64,000 nucleotides of DNA from JAGOCV01 sp049445855. GTDB taxonomy: Bacteria; Pseudomonadota; Gammaproteobacteria; Burkholderiales; Burkholderiaceae_C. This document shows positions 43,697 to 51,464 of the stretch, piece after piece. Each line of letters starts with the position of its first letter. The stretch's first letter is position 1. The stretch spans positions 620,001 through 684,000 of the forward strand of contig NZ_JBMSDV010000002.1 in assembly GCF_049445855.1 (NCBI RefSeq), written 5' to 3'. Made by a program: the position numbers and the translations under genes. The notes beneath the pieces are model-generated. The model worked only from the letters and a program-made list of their open reading frames with translations, did not search any database and had not been told where the DNA came from.

Positions 43697-43733
43697 CTTT
43701 CGCCGGAACAGCGCAGATCAGCGCGGCTTCGGT

Positions 43734-44516
43734 TCAACGCGGGTTCAGTTGCCCGTATATGTTGTGCGCCAACTCCAGCATGTCGGCGCGTGGCAATGGT
43801 CCTGACAGGGCGTAGCCCATGCCGCGGTCGATCCAGTAGAAGCTGGAGACGTTGCCTTCCTGCGCGAACCGGAAGGTGGTCTCGGCCAGGTTTCCGACGG
43901 CACCGATGTAGAGCGTCAATCGTTCACCGCGCGCGTCCTGGAACATGAACTGCGCGCGCGCGCCGTCGGAGCCAGGCAGGAGGCGGCCGCCCACGAGATC
44001 GAACCCCTGCGAATGAAGCGCCGGCACCTTCAGCGGCTTCCCCAGGCGCCTGGATAGCCATTGCACGAGATGCTCCTGCTGCGCGGCCGGCACTTCCACC
44101 GGATGCCGCACTTCCGGCGCATACACCGCGTGCGCCACCGCGGCTTGCCGTGCGAACTGCATGACGGGCGCGGCTTCGCTACCGCGCCATACGCCATGCC
44201 CCAGCCAGCCGGCAGTGAACGCGACCAATACCGATGCCGCCATCGCCATGTGTTGCCAGCGACGGCGCCACTGCCTCTGCGCGCCGTTGAACTGGTGCGC
44301 AGCCTGGTCGAGGAACGGCGGAACATCTTCATTCAGCAGCTCGCCATGAAGTCCGAGGAGTGCGACGCGCTGGGTCGTCCACGCGTCCACGGTGGCACGC
44401 AACTCCGGGCTCTGTTCGAGCACCCGCTCAACAGCCTGGCGCTGCGCAGCATCCAGCCGGCCGTCGACGTAGGCATGAAGCTGTTCTTCAGGAATGCGGG
44501 GGTCGTGGGCTTTCAT
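43734..44516 (-). CDS. anti-sigma factor (transmembrane, ECF partner)
   Basis: A 260-residue anti-sigma factor. The cytoplasmic N-terminal part (about 1-85, EEQLHAYVDGRLDAAQRQAV) has the zinc-finger-like anti-sigma layout without an obvious HxxxCxxC motif. One membrane helix is near residues 88-106 (HMAMAASVLVAFTAGWLGHG). The periplasmic part contains LSRRLGKPLKVPAL and GFDLVGGRLLPGSDGARAQF. It lies 6 nt after the sigma gene. It likely holds that ECF sigma inactive until an envelope signal arrives. Confidence 0.88.
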   Translation of the reverse strand: MKAHDPRIPEEQLHAYVDGRLDAAQRQAVERVLEQSPELRATVDAWTTQRVALLGLHGELLNEDVPPFLDQAAHQFNGAQRQWRRRWQHMAMAASVLVAFTAGWLGHGVWRGSEAAPVMQFARQAAVAHAVYAPEVRHPVEVPAAQQEHLVQWLSRRLGKPLKVPALHSQGFDLVGGRLLPGSDGARAQFMFQDARGERLTLYIGAVGNLAETTFRFAQEGNVSSFYWIDRGMGYALSGPLPRADMLELAHNIYGQLNPR

Positions 44517-44522
44517 CGTCGT

Positions 44523-45062
44523 CTACTTCATGCGCCGCAGTGGCCCTGCGGTGGCAGATGCCGAGGGAGATGCTGCGGGAACGGTCTGGACGGGGGCGCC
44601 TTCCATGAGTTCACGCAGCCGGCTTCGCGCGCGCGACAGGCGCGACATGACAGTACCCACCGGCACGCCGAGTACTTCCGCCACCTCTTCATAGCCCATG
44701 TCTTCCAGCGTCACCAGCAGCAGGACCGCACGTTGCCCGTCGGGCAATTGCATGAGGCAGCGCTCCAGATCGATGACCGCATCCACTGAACGCTGAGGCG
44801 CCGCGGGCTCGATCTCCAGGTCATCGAGTGATACCGCCGCCAGGTGTGGACGCGCGCTGCGCCTTCCGTTGAGATACAGGTTATGCATCACGGTGAACAG
44901 CCATGCGCGCAGATCGGTCCCCGCGTTCCACAAGCGCCACTTGGTGAAGGCGCGCTCCAGTGTGTCTTGCACGAGATCGTCGGCAGCCCACGCATCGCCG
45001 GTGAGCGCACGCGCGTAGCGGCGCAGGCCCGGCAGATGGCTGGCGATGTCGGAGGCTTTCAC
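44523..45062 (-). CDS. ECF-type RNA polymerase sigma factor
   Basis: A 179-residue ECF sigma. Region 2 spans about residues 10-75 (LPGLRRYARALTGDAWAADD; LVQDTLERAFTKWRLW), and region 4 about 110-165 with LLLVTLEDMGYEEVAEVLGV and GTVMSRLSRARSRLRELM. A Pro/Ala-rich tail follows. It sits between a Yx(FWY)xxD lipoprotein gene and its membrane anti-sigma, all on the minus strand. A GGAATAAACCGG element upstream of the lipoprotein gene is a candidate target. Confidence 0.94.
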   Translation of the reverse strand: MKASDIASHLPGLRRYARALTGDAWAADDLVQDTLERAFTKWRLWNAGTDLRAWLFTVMHNLYLNGRRSARPHLAAVSLDDLEIEPAAPQRSVDAVIDLERCLMQLPDGQRAVLLLVTLEDMGYEEVAEVLGVPVGTVMSRLSRARSRLRELMEGAPVQTVPAASPSASATAGPLRRMK

Positions 45063-45098
45063 GCCGGCATTGTGCGCGCCGCGGTGACTGGTGCCGGA

Positions 45099-45482
45099 TC
45101 AGGGGCGGGCGACTTTCCAGACGCCGTTCACGCCATCACCGGTCTTGTCGCCTGCCTTCGTGTCCCTCAGCCAGAAGTACAGCGGCTTGCCCTTGTAAGC
45201 CCACTGCTTCGTTCCGTCGTCGCGCGTGATGATGGTGTAGTCGCCGCTGTTGGCATCGGTCGAGGTGGCGACCAGCGGGGGCCAGTTGTTGGCACACGGC
45301 CCATTGCAGACGGACTTGCCACTGCCCGCCGCATCGCGGTCGAAGGTGTAGAGCGTCATGCCATTGGCACCCGTGAGCATGCCATCGGTGGTCTTGACGG
45401 CAGACGGCGCAGACATGGACGCGCAACCTGCCGTGAGCACGACAATGGCCATCGCGGCAAAAGAGGAAAAGACATTTTTCAT
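45099..45482 (-). CDS. predicted lipoprotein with Yx(FWY)xxD motifs (COG4315 type)
   Basis: A 127-residue exported lipoprotein. The signal MKNVFSSFAAMAIVVLTAGC ends in lipobox LTAGC. The mature part has two diagnostic motifs, YTFDRD and YFWLRD, with CNGPCANNWPPLVA between them, whose two Cys could form a disulfide or bind metal. The family's function is unknown; members often accompany ECF sigma pairs. It is the promoter-proximal gene of the unit, 36 nt before the sigma gene. Confidence 0.88.
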   Translation of the reverse strand: MKNVFSSFAAMAIVVLTAGCASMSAPSAVKTTDGMLTGANGMTLYTFDRDAAGSGKSVCNGPCANNWPPLVATSTDANSGDYTIITRDDGTKQWAYKGKPLYFWLRDTKAGDKTGDGVNGVWKVARP

Positions 45483-45533
45483 GGAATCTCCGGTGTTCGG
45501 GTTGGACTACACCGCAATGAACACCTGCCGGAG

Positions 45534-45545
45534 CCGGTTTATTCC
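45534..45545 (-). promoter_or_regulatory. candidate ECF -35-like element GGAATAAACCGG
   Basis: On the minus strand GGAATAAACCGG lies about 52 bp upstream of the lipoprotein start. GGAATAA is a frequent ECF -35 sequence, and GTGTAG about 25 nt downstream could hold a -10. I saw no copy in front of the sigma gene itself, so autoregulation would run through the lipoprotein promoter. Single-site evidence only. Confidence 0.4.
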
Positions 45546-45563
45546 ATGCCGAAACAAAATCTT

Positions 45564-46037
45564 TCAGCGGTTTCGGCTTTTCATGGCGCGTTCCACCTCG
45601 CGCTTGCCTTCGCGGTCCTTGATGGTGTCGCGCTTGTCGTGCTCGGCCTTGCCTTTGGCAAGGGCAATGTCGCACTTCACCCGACCGGACTTCCAGTGCA
45701 GGTTGAGCGGCACCAGGGTGTAGCCCTTCTGCTCGACCTTGCCGATCAGCCGGCGGATCTCGTCCTTGTGCAGCAGCAGCTTGCGTGTGCGCATGGCTTC
45801 GGGCCGGACATGGGACGACGCCGTGTGCAGCGCATTGATCTGGCAGCCGATGACGAAGAGTTCGCCGTTGCGGATGACCACATAGCCATCGGTCAGCTGG
45901 ACCTTGCCTTCGCGCAGGGCTTTCACTTCCCAGCCTTCCAGCACCATGCCTGCCTCGAACCGCTCTTCAAAGAAATAGTTGAAAGCGGCTTTCTTGTTGT
46001 CGGCAATGCGGCTGGATGTGTCGGGTTTGGTGGCCAT
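45564..46037 (-). CDS. smpB: SsrA-binding protein
   Basis: A 157-residue SmpB, the tmRNA partner in trans-translation. RIADNKKAAFNYFFEERFEA, the GWEVKALREGKVQLTDGYVV block and KLLLHKDEIRRLIGKVEQKG with the basic tail (KREVERAMKSRNR) are diagnostic. The start at 46037 (MATKPDTSS) is the family start; an upstream ATG adds 11 residues and neither has a strong site. It is divergent from ratA by 61 bp, the usual pairing. Confidence 0.97.
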   Translation of the reverse strand: MATKPDTSSRIADNKKAAFNYFFEERFEAGMVLEGWEVKALREGKVQLTDGYVVIRNGELFVIGCQINALHTASSHVRPEAMRTRKLLLHKDEIRRLIGKVEQKGYTLVPLNLHWKSGRVKCDIALAKGKAEHDKRDTIKDREGKREVERAMKSRNR

Positions 46038-46098
46038 GAGGTCAGATGGGGTTACCCGGCCTTCATACAATCGGGCGGGCCGTGAATTTTACGCATTG

Positions 46099-46542
46099 AT
46101 GAAAACCGTTCAGAAGTCAGTCCTCATCTGGTACAGCGCACAGGAGATGTTCGCGCTCGTTGCCGCGGTGGACCAGTACCCTGAGTTCCTCCCGTGGTGC
46201 GACCGCGCCGCCATTCTCGAACAGGACGAGCAGGGCATGACGGCCGAAGTCGGCATTTCGATCAGCGGCATCCGCCAGAGCTTCACCACCCGCAACACGC
46301 ACACGCCGGGCGAGCGCATCGACATGAAGTTGGTGAAGGGGCCGTTCTCGCAATTGAACGGGCAATGGCGCTTCGTGCCCGTTGCCGGCGATCCGGGCCA
46401 GCGCGCCTGCAAGGTGGAGTTCCAGCTCGACTATGGCTTCGACAACCGCGCGCTCGCTGCGCTGGTGGGACCCGTGTTCGACAAGATCGCCGGCACGCTG
46501 GTGGACGCTTTTGTCAAGCGCGCCGAACAGGTATATGGCTGA
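46099..46542 (+). CDS. ratA: RatA/coenzyme Q-binding START-like protein
   Basis: A 147-residue SRPBCC-fold protein of the RatA/Coq10 type: MKTVQKSVLIWYSAQEMFAL, VDQYPEFLPWCDRAAILEQD, and C-terminal GPVFDKIAGTLVDAFVKRAE. In E. coli it was named as a 70S-association toxin; in many bacteria the same family binds ubiquinone. It overlaps the RnfH gene by 8 nt. Whether it is a toxin here is not shown. Confidence 0.9.
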   Translation: MKTVQKSVLIWYSAQEMFALVAAVDQYPEFLPWCDRAAILEQDEQGMTAEVGISISGIRQSFTTRNTHTPGERIDMKLVKGPFSQLNGQWRFVPVAGDPGQRACKVEFQLDYGFDNRALAALVGPVFDKIAGTLVDAFVKRAEQVYG

Positions 46543-46882
46543 GGACGTGAAAGTCCGCGTGACGGTCATGTATTCGCCGTCCGCGCGCGAGGTGTTCGAG
46601 GAGGCGATCGAGGTAGGGCCGGAAACGACGGTCCTGGAGGCGCTGATGGCCAGCAGCCTTGTGGATCGCTTTCCCGAACTCGAACTGCCCGGCTGTGGGA
46701 TCGGCATATGGGGACGGCTGGTCGGCCCGGCACAGCCTGTGGCCGACGGAGACCGGCTCGAAATCTACAGGGGTCTGAAGGTCGACCCGAAGGTCGCAAG
46801 GCGCGAGCGATTCAGCAAGCAGGGTGCGAGGGGAACCGGTCTGTTTGCCAAGCGGCGCCCAGGCGCGAAACCAGGCTACTGA
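46535..46882 (+). CDS. RnfH family protein (RatB)
   Basis: A 115-residue ubiquitin-like-fold RnfH protein: KVRVTVMYSPSAREVFEEAI, GCGIGIWGRLVGPAQPVADG and DRLEIYRGLKVDPKVARRER. A basic tail (KQGARGTGLFAKRRPGAKPG) ends it. The gene pair with ratA is conserved, and the function of the second protein is unclear. Overlap of 8 nt with ratA suggests coupling. Confidence 0.9.
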   Translation: MAEDVKVRVTVMYSPSAREVFEEAIEVGPETTVLEALMASSLVDRFPELELPGCGIGIWGRLVGPAQPVADGDRLEIYRGLKVDPKVARRERFSKQGARGTGLFAKRRPGAKPGY

Positions 46883-46888
46883 GCACGT

Positions 46889-47419
46889 TCAGCCCTTGCA
46901 GTTCTCCGCAATGGCGGACTGCACTCGGCGAGATTCGGCAGCACGCGCGGCATCGTCCATGACTTCGCGTTCGCCCTTGGCATTGACCTGTGCGAGACGC
47001 ATGCCACTGTCCAGCGATGCCTGCGCCGCGCGTGCACGGCGACAGTTTTCCGCCAGCGCGGCCTTCTGTTTGGCTTCGGCTTCCTTTTGCTTGGCCAGCT
47101 CGGCGTCCTTCTCCTGCTTGGCTTTTTCCAGCAATTCCTTGTCCTGACCGGACACTTTGGGAGCGCCGGTCCCGGTGCCGGCGGCTACCGGTGCTGCAGG
47201 GGTGGGGGCAGCTGCCGCTGGCGTGGCGGGCACGGCAGCGGGCAATGTCGATGCCTTGCCCGCCGGCCGGCGCAGGATGTTCTTCTCCGGGATGTCCGGC
47301 GGCGGCGACTGGTCACTGAAGACCTTGCGGCCGTCCTTGTCGACCCATTGCCATTGGGCGGCGGCAGCCAGGGGCAGCGCGCAGACGGCGCCGGCGAGGA
47401 GAAGGGTGGCCAGTTTCAT
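46889..47419 (-). CDS. DUF4124 domain exported protein
   Basis: A 176-residue periplasmic protein with signal MKLATLLLAGAVCALPLAAA. DUF4124 follows at residues about 20-55 (QWQWVDKDGRKVFSDQSPPP, DIPEKNILRRPAG). Then comes an Ala/Pro linker, and a Lys/Glu/Ala coiled coil (about 95-140) ends in two Cys (AENCRRARAAQ; AENCKG). The domain is frequent in beta-proteobacteria with unknown function. It converges on the RnfH gene and is divergent from guaB. Confidence 0.87.
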   Translation of the reverse strand: MKLATLLLAGAVCALPLAAAAQWQWVDKDGRKVFSDQSPPPDIPEKNILRRPAGKASTLPAAVPATPAAAAPTPAAPVAAGTGTGAPKVSGQDKELLEKAKQEKDAELAKQKEAEAKQKAALAENCRRARAAQASLDSGMRLAQVNAKGEREVMDDAARAAESRRVQSAIAENCKG

Positions 47420-47559
47420 GCGCGAAGTGTAGCGCCGAGGTGTCCGCGCTTCCAGATGGTCGACGGGTGCATGTGAGCTTGTGCGCAAGGATCGGGCCGG
47501 CCGGTGGCGGCAACGCGACAGACGGCACGCGGGTACAATCCGGTTTTTGGAGCTTTGAC

Positions 47560-49029
47560 ATGCGCCTTCTCGGAAAAGCGCTCACCTTCGACGACGTGTT
47601 GCTGGTGCCGGCGTACTCCCAGGTCCTCCCCAAGGACACCTCCCTCTCCACCCGCTTCTCCCGAAACATCACCCTGAACCTGCCACTGGTGTCCGCTGCC
47701 ATGGACACGGTGACGGAAGCCCGTCTGGCGATCGCCATCGCACAGGAAGGCGGCATGGGCATCGTCCACAAGAACCTCACCGCTGCCGAGCAGGCGGCCC
47801 AGGTTGCCAAGGTCAAGCGCTATGAATCCGGCGTGCTGCGCGACCCGGTGGTCATCACGCCGCAGCACACGGTGCTGCAGGTGCTGCAGCTGTCTGAAGA
47901 ACTCGGCATCTCCGGCTTCCCTGTGCTGGACGGCGGCAAGGTCGTCGGCATCGTCACTGGCCGCGACCTGCGGTTCGAGACGCGCTACGATGTGCCGGTC
48001 CATCAGATCATGACGCCGCGCGAGAAGCTCATCACGGTGCAGGAAGGGGCCACGGCCGCCGAAGCCAAGGCGCTGCTGAACAAGCACAAGCTCGAGCGCC
48101 TGCTTGTCATCAACGACGCGTTCGAGCTCAAAGGCCTGATCACGGTGAAGGACATCACCAAGCAGACGAGTTTTCCCAATGCCGCGCGTGACCCGTCGGG
48201 TCGCCTGCGTGTCGGCGCTGCGGTCGGCGTGGGCGAGGGCACGGAAGAACGCGTCGAGGCGCTGGTCAAGGCTGGCGTCGATGCGATCGTGGTGGACACG
48301 GCGCACGGCCACAGCCGCGGCGTGATCGAGCGCGTGCGCTGGGTCAAGCAGAACTATCCGCAGATCGACGTGGTCGGCGGCAACATCGCCACCGGCGCGG
48401 CTGCGCTGGCGCTGGTCGAGGCCGGCGCTGACGCGGTGAAGGTCGGCATCGGTCCCGGCTCCATCTGCACCACGCGCATCGTCGCGGGTGTGGGTGTGCC
48501 GCAGATCATGGCGGTGGACAGCGTGGCCACCGCGCTGAAGGGCACGGGCGTGCCACTCATCTCCGACGGCGGCATCCGCTACTCGGGCGATATCGCCAAG
48601 GCCATCGCCGCAGGCGCGGGCACGGTGATGATGGGCAGCATGTTCGCGGGTACCGAAGAGGCGCCGGGTGAGGTCATCCTGTACCAAGGCCGCAGTTACA
48701 AGAGCTACCGCGGCATGGGCAGCATCGGCGCGATGCAGCAGGGCAGTGCCGACCGCTACTTCCAGGAGTCGACCTCCGGCAACCCCAACACTGACAAGCT
48801 CGTGCCCGAAGGCATTGAAGGCCGCGTGCCCTACAAGGGCTCGGTCGTCGCGATCATCTTCCAGATGGCCGGTGGCGTGCGGGCCAGCATGGGCTACTGC
48901 GGTTGCGCGACCATCGCCGACATGCAGGACAAGGCCGAGTTCGTCGAGATCACTTCCGCAGGCATCCGTGAGAGCCATGTCCACGACGTGCAGATCACGA
49001 AGGAAGCGCCCAACTACCGGGCGGAGTGA
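47560..49029 (+). CDS. guaB: IMP dehydrogenase
   Basis: A 489-residue IMPDH catalysing IMP to XMP, the committed step to GMP. MRLLGKALTFDDVLLVPAYS, a CBS pair (about 95-205) and the catalytic-Cys loop VGIGPGSICTTRIVAGVGVP are present. The mobile-flap region KSYRGMGSIGAMQQGSADRY and the C-terminal K-site follow. The start at 47560 follows TTGGAG. TACAAT at 47534-47539 is a possible -10 without a clear -35. A strong terminator follows the stop at 49042-49069. Confidence 0.98.
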   Translation: MRLLGKALTFDDVLLVPAYSQVLPKDTSLSTRFSRNITLNLPLVSAAMDTVTEARLAIAIAQEGGMGIVHKNLTAAEQAAQVAKVKRYESGVLRDPVVITPQHTVLQVLQLSEELGISGFPVLDGGKVVGIVTGRDLRFETRYDVPVHQIMTPREKLITVQEGATAAEAKALLNKHKLERLLVINDAFELKGLITVKDITKQTSFPNAARDPSGRLRVGAAVGVGEGTEERVEALVKAGVDAIVVDTAHGHSRGVIERVRWVKQNYPQIDVVGGNIATGAAALALVEAGADAVKVGIGPGSICTTRIVAGVGVPQIMAVDSVATALKGTGVPLISDGGIRYSGDIAKAIAAGAGTVMMGSMFAGTEEAPGEVILYQGRSYKSYRGMGSIGAMQQGSADRYFQESTSGNPNTDKLVPEGIEGRVPYKGSVVAIIFQMAGGVRASMGYCGCATIADMQDKAEFVEITSAGIRESHVHDVQITKEAPNYRAE

Positions 49030-49041
49030 CACAGCCACCTT

Positions 49042-49069
49042 AAAAAGGCCAGAAATTTCTGGCCTTTTT
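49042..49069. terminator. intrinsic terminator after guaB (palindromic)
   Basis: AAAAAGGCCAGAAA is followed directly by its exact reverse complement (49042-49055 and 49056-49069), forming a stem with A- and T-rich ends. It lies 13 bp past the guaB stop and should stop read-through toward the toxin-antitoxin pair and guaA in either direction. Confidence 0.88.
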
Positions 49070-49093
49070 ATTTGCCTGGATTAGAATATGGCC

Positions 49094-49120
49094 TGATTCT
49101 CAAATTAAAGGCCAGAATCA
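49094..49120 (+). promoter_or_regulatory. inverted repeat upstream of antitoxin gene, probable autoregulatory operator
   Basis: TGATTCT (49094-49100) and AGAATCA (49114-49120) are exact inverted repeats whose right arm ends on the antitoxin ATG. Overlapping GGCCT (49090-49094) and AGGCC (49109-49113) add a second dyad. TAGAAT at 49082-49087 could be a -10. Phd/VapB-type antitoxins typically repress at such sites. Confidence 0.55.
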
Positions 49121-49425
49121 TGCATTCGATCCCGATCCATCAGGCAAAGAACCAGTTGTCCGAACTGATCCGGCTCGTCGAACAGGGGGAAGAGGTCGTT
49201 CTGACGCGCCACAGCAAGCGCGTGATCCGGCTGATCAAGGAACCCGAGACCGTGCAGCCGAGCATCGAAGCCCGCCGTCAGGCGATCGAGGCCGAAATCC
49301 GTGGCTTGCGCGCCAAAGTGGCGGCAACCGGTGCCGACCGACCTGATTTCAACGAACTGTGGACCGACATCAAGCGCGAGCGCGATGGCCGCCCTGACAG
49401 CTGGGTCGGCGATGCTGGTCGTTGA
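49120..49425 (+). CDS. type II antitoxin, Phd/YefM family
   Basis: A 101-residue antitoxin: MHSIPIHQAKNQLSELIRLV with the Phd DNA-binding fold, GEEVVLTRHSKRVIRLIK, then a charged helical C-terminal part (about 45-101) that should wrap the toxin. The ATG at 49120 is the family start. It overlaps the PIN toxin gene by 14 nt. The pair lies between guaB and guaA, which is unusual for the gua genes. Confidence 0.88.
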   Translation: MHSIPIHQAKNQLSELIRLVEQGEEVVLTRHSKRVIRLIKEPETVQPSIEARRQAIEAEIRGLRAKVAATGADRPDFNELWTDIKRERDGRPDSWVGDAGR

Positions 49426-49828
49426 TGCGTCCGCTTTTGCCAGTTGGGCTTTCCCCGACGAGGGGAGCGACCGCGTGACGCAGGCGTTGATCCGCATCAT
49501 GACCGAGGAGGAGAGCGCCACCAGCGCAGCGATCTTCCCGCTCGAAGCGCTGCACGCAGCCGGGCGCGCATTGATGCGTGGACGTTTCACGCCTGCCGTA
49601 CACCAGCATGTCCTGCGGCTGCTCAGCCGCTTTCCGGTCGCGCTGGCACCCATGCGGCTTTCGCCGCTCGAATTCTGGACATGGGCGGAGTCGCTGCAAC
49701 TGTCTGCGTACGACGCCTCCTATCTCAAGCTCGCGGTCGACCTGAAGGCACCGCTCGTCACCATGGACCGCGCGCTTCATCGCGCCTGCCTGCAACTGGA
49801 CCACCCCGTCATCACCGACCTCGCCTGA
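49412..49828 (+). CDS. PIN-domain toxin (VapC-like ribonuclease)
   Basis: A 138-residue PIN protein. Acidic active-site residues are likely in LVVDASAFASW (first Asp), AAIFPLEALHAAG (Glu), LSAYDASYLKLA (Asp) and LVTMDRAL (Asp), the order of VapC nucleases. The ATG at 49412 gives the standard MxVVDAS start; an ATG at 49385 would add nine residues. It overlaps the antitoxin by 14 nt and lies 12 nt before guaA. An intact active site suggests a functional toxin. Confidence 0.88.
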   Translation: MLVVDASAFASWAFPDEGSDRVTQALIRIMTEEESATSAAIFPLEALHAAGRALMRGRFTPAVHQHVLRLLSRFPVALAPMRLSPLEFWTWAESLQLSAYDASYLKLAVDLKAPLVTMDRALHRACLQLDHPVITDLA

Positions 49829-49840
49829 CTCAACCACACC

Positions 49841-51460
49841 ATGCAACACGACAAGATCCTCATCCTCGATTTCGGCTCCCAAGTCACGCAGCTCATCGCG
49901 CGCCGTGTGCGCGAAGCGCATGTGCTGTCCGAAGTGCACCCGTGCGACGTCACCGACGAATGGGTGCGCGAGTATGCGAAAGACGGCTCGCTCAAGGGTG
50001 TGATCCTCTCCGGCAGCCACGCCAGCGTGTACGAAGACACGACCGACAAGGCTCCGCAGGCGGTGTTCGACCTTGGCGTTCCGGTGCTGGGCATCTGCTA
50101 CGGCATGCAGACCATGGCGCACCAGCTCGGCGGCAAGGTCGAAGGCGGCCACAAGCGTGAATTCGGTTTCGCATCGGTACGCGCACGCGGGCACACGAAG
50201 CTCTTCGACGGCATCCAGGACTTCGCGACGCCCGAAGGCCACGGCATGCTCGACGTGTGGATGAGCCACGGCGACAAGGTCACCGAGTTGCCGCCCGGCT
50301 TCAAGCTCATGGCCAGCACCGACAGTTGCCCCATCGCCGGCATGGCCGATGAAGACCGCCGGTTCTACGCGGTGCAGTTCCACCCCGAAGTCACGCACAC
50401 GAAGCAGGGCGCGGCCATCCTCGAGCGCTTCGTGCTCGGCATCTGCGGCGCGAAGACCGACTGGATCATGGGCGACTACATCAGCGAAGCGGTCGAGAAG
50501 ATCCGCGCGCAGGTAGGTGATGAGGAAGTCATCCTCGGCCTCTCGGGCGGCGTCGATTCTTCGGTGGCTGCTGCATTGATCCACCGCGCCATCGGCGACC
50601 AGCTCACCTGCGTGTTCGTCGACCACGGCCTGCTGCGCCTGAACGAAGGCGACATGGTGATGGACATGTTCGAAGGCAAGCTGCACGCGAAGGTGATTCG
50701 CGTCGACGCGAGCGAATTGTTCCTCGGCAAGCTGGCAGGCGTATCGGAGCCCGAAGCGAAGCGCAAGATCATCGGCGGTTTGTTCGTCGATGTGTTCAAG
50801 TCGGAAGCCGCGAAGCTGAAGGCCGGTGGGGCCGGGCACAAGGGGGCGACCTTCCTCGCCCAAGGCACCATCTACCCCGACGTCATCGAGTCCGGCGGCG
50901 CGAAGAGCAAGAAAGCCGTCACCATCAAGAGCCACCACAACGTGGGCGGCCTGCCCGAGCAGCTGGGCCTCAAGCTGCTGGAGCCGCTTCGCGACCTGTT
51001 CAAGGACGAAGTGCGCGAGCTCGGCGTCGCGCTCGGCCTGCCGCCCGGGATGGTCTACCGCCACCCGTTCCCCGGCCCGGGTCTGGGCGTGCGCATCCTC
51101 GGCGAAGTGAAGAAGGAATACGCCGACCTGCTGCGCCGCGCCGACGCGATCTTCATCGAGGAACTGCGCAACTTCACCGACGCAGACACCGGCAAGACCT
51201 GGTACGACCTCACCAGCCAGGCCTTCACCGTCTTCCTGCCAGTGAAGAGTGTGGGCGTGATGGGCGACGGCCGCACCTACGACTACGTCGTTGCGCTGCG
51301 CGCCGTGCAGACCAGCGACTTCATGACGGCCGACTGGGCCGAACTGCCGTACGCGCTGCTCAAGAAAGTGTCCAGCCGCATCATCAACGAAGTGCGTGGC
51401 ATCAACCGCGTGACCTACGACGTGAGCAGCAAGCCGCCGGCGACGATCGAGTGGGAGTGA
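49841..51460 (+). CDS. guaA: GMP synthase (glutamine-hydrolysing)
   Basis: A 539-residue GuaA converting XMP to GMP. The class I amidotransferase has the nucleophile in GICYGMQTMAHQ and His-Glu in QFHPEVTHTK. The ATP pyrophosphatase P-loop is LGLSGGVDSSVAAALI, and the C-terminal dimerisation domain includes PFPGPGLGVRILGEVK. It starts 12 nt after the PIN toxin, and no separate promoter is evident between them. With the guaB terminator upstream, transcription may come from the toxin-antitoxin promoter or one inside it. Confidence 0.98.
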   Translation: MQHDKILILDFGSQVTQLIARRVREAHVLSEVHPCDVTDEWVREYAKDGSLKGVILSGSHASVYEDTTDKAPQAVFDLGVPVLGICYGMQTMAHQLGGKVEGGHKREFGFASVRARGHTKLFDGIQDFATPEGHGMLDVWMSHGDKVTELPPGFKLMASTDSCPIAGMADEDRRFYAVQFHPEVTHTKQGAAILERFVLGICGAKTDWIMGDYISEAVEKIRAQVGDEEVILGLSGGVDSSVAAALIHRAIGDQLTCVFVDHGLLRLNEGDMVMDMFEGKLHAKVIRVDASELFLGKLAGVSEPEAKRKIIGGLFVDVFKSEAAKLKAGGAGHKGATFLAQGTIYPDVIESGGAKSKKAVTIKSHHNVGGLPEQLGLKLLEPLRDLFKDEVRELGVALGLPPGMVYRHPFPGPGLGVRILGEVKKEYADLLRRADAIFIEELRNFTDADTGKTWYDLTSQAFTVFLPVKSVGVMGDGRTYDYVVALRAVQTSDFMTADWAELPYALLKKVSSRIINEVRGINRVTYDVSSKPPATIEWE

Positions 51461-51464
51461 TCGA

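Noticed and set aside
47416..49038. 540-codon open frame antisense to guaB
   Set aside because: Complement of guaB codon structure; no family features.
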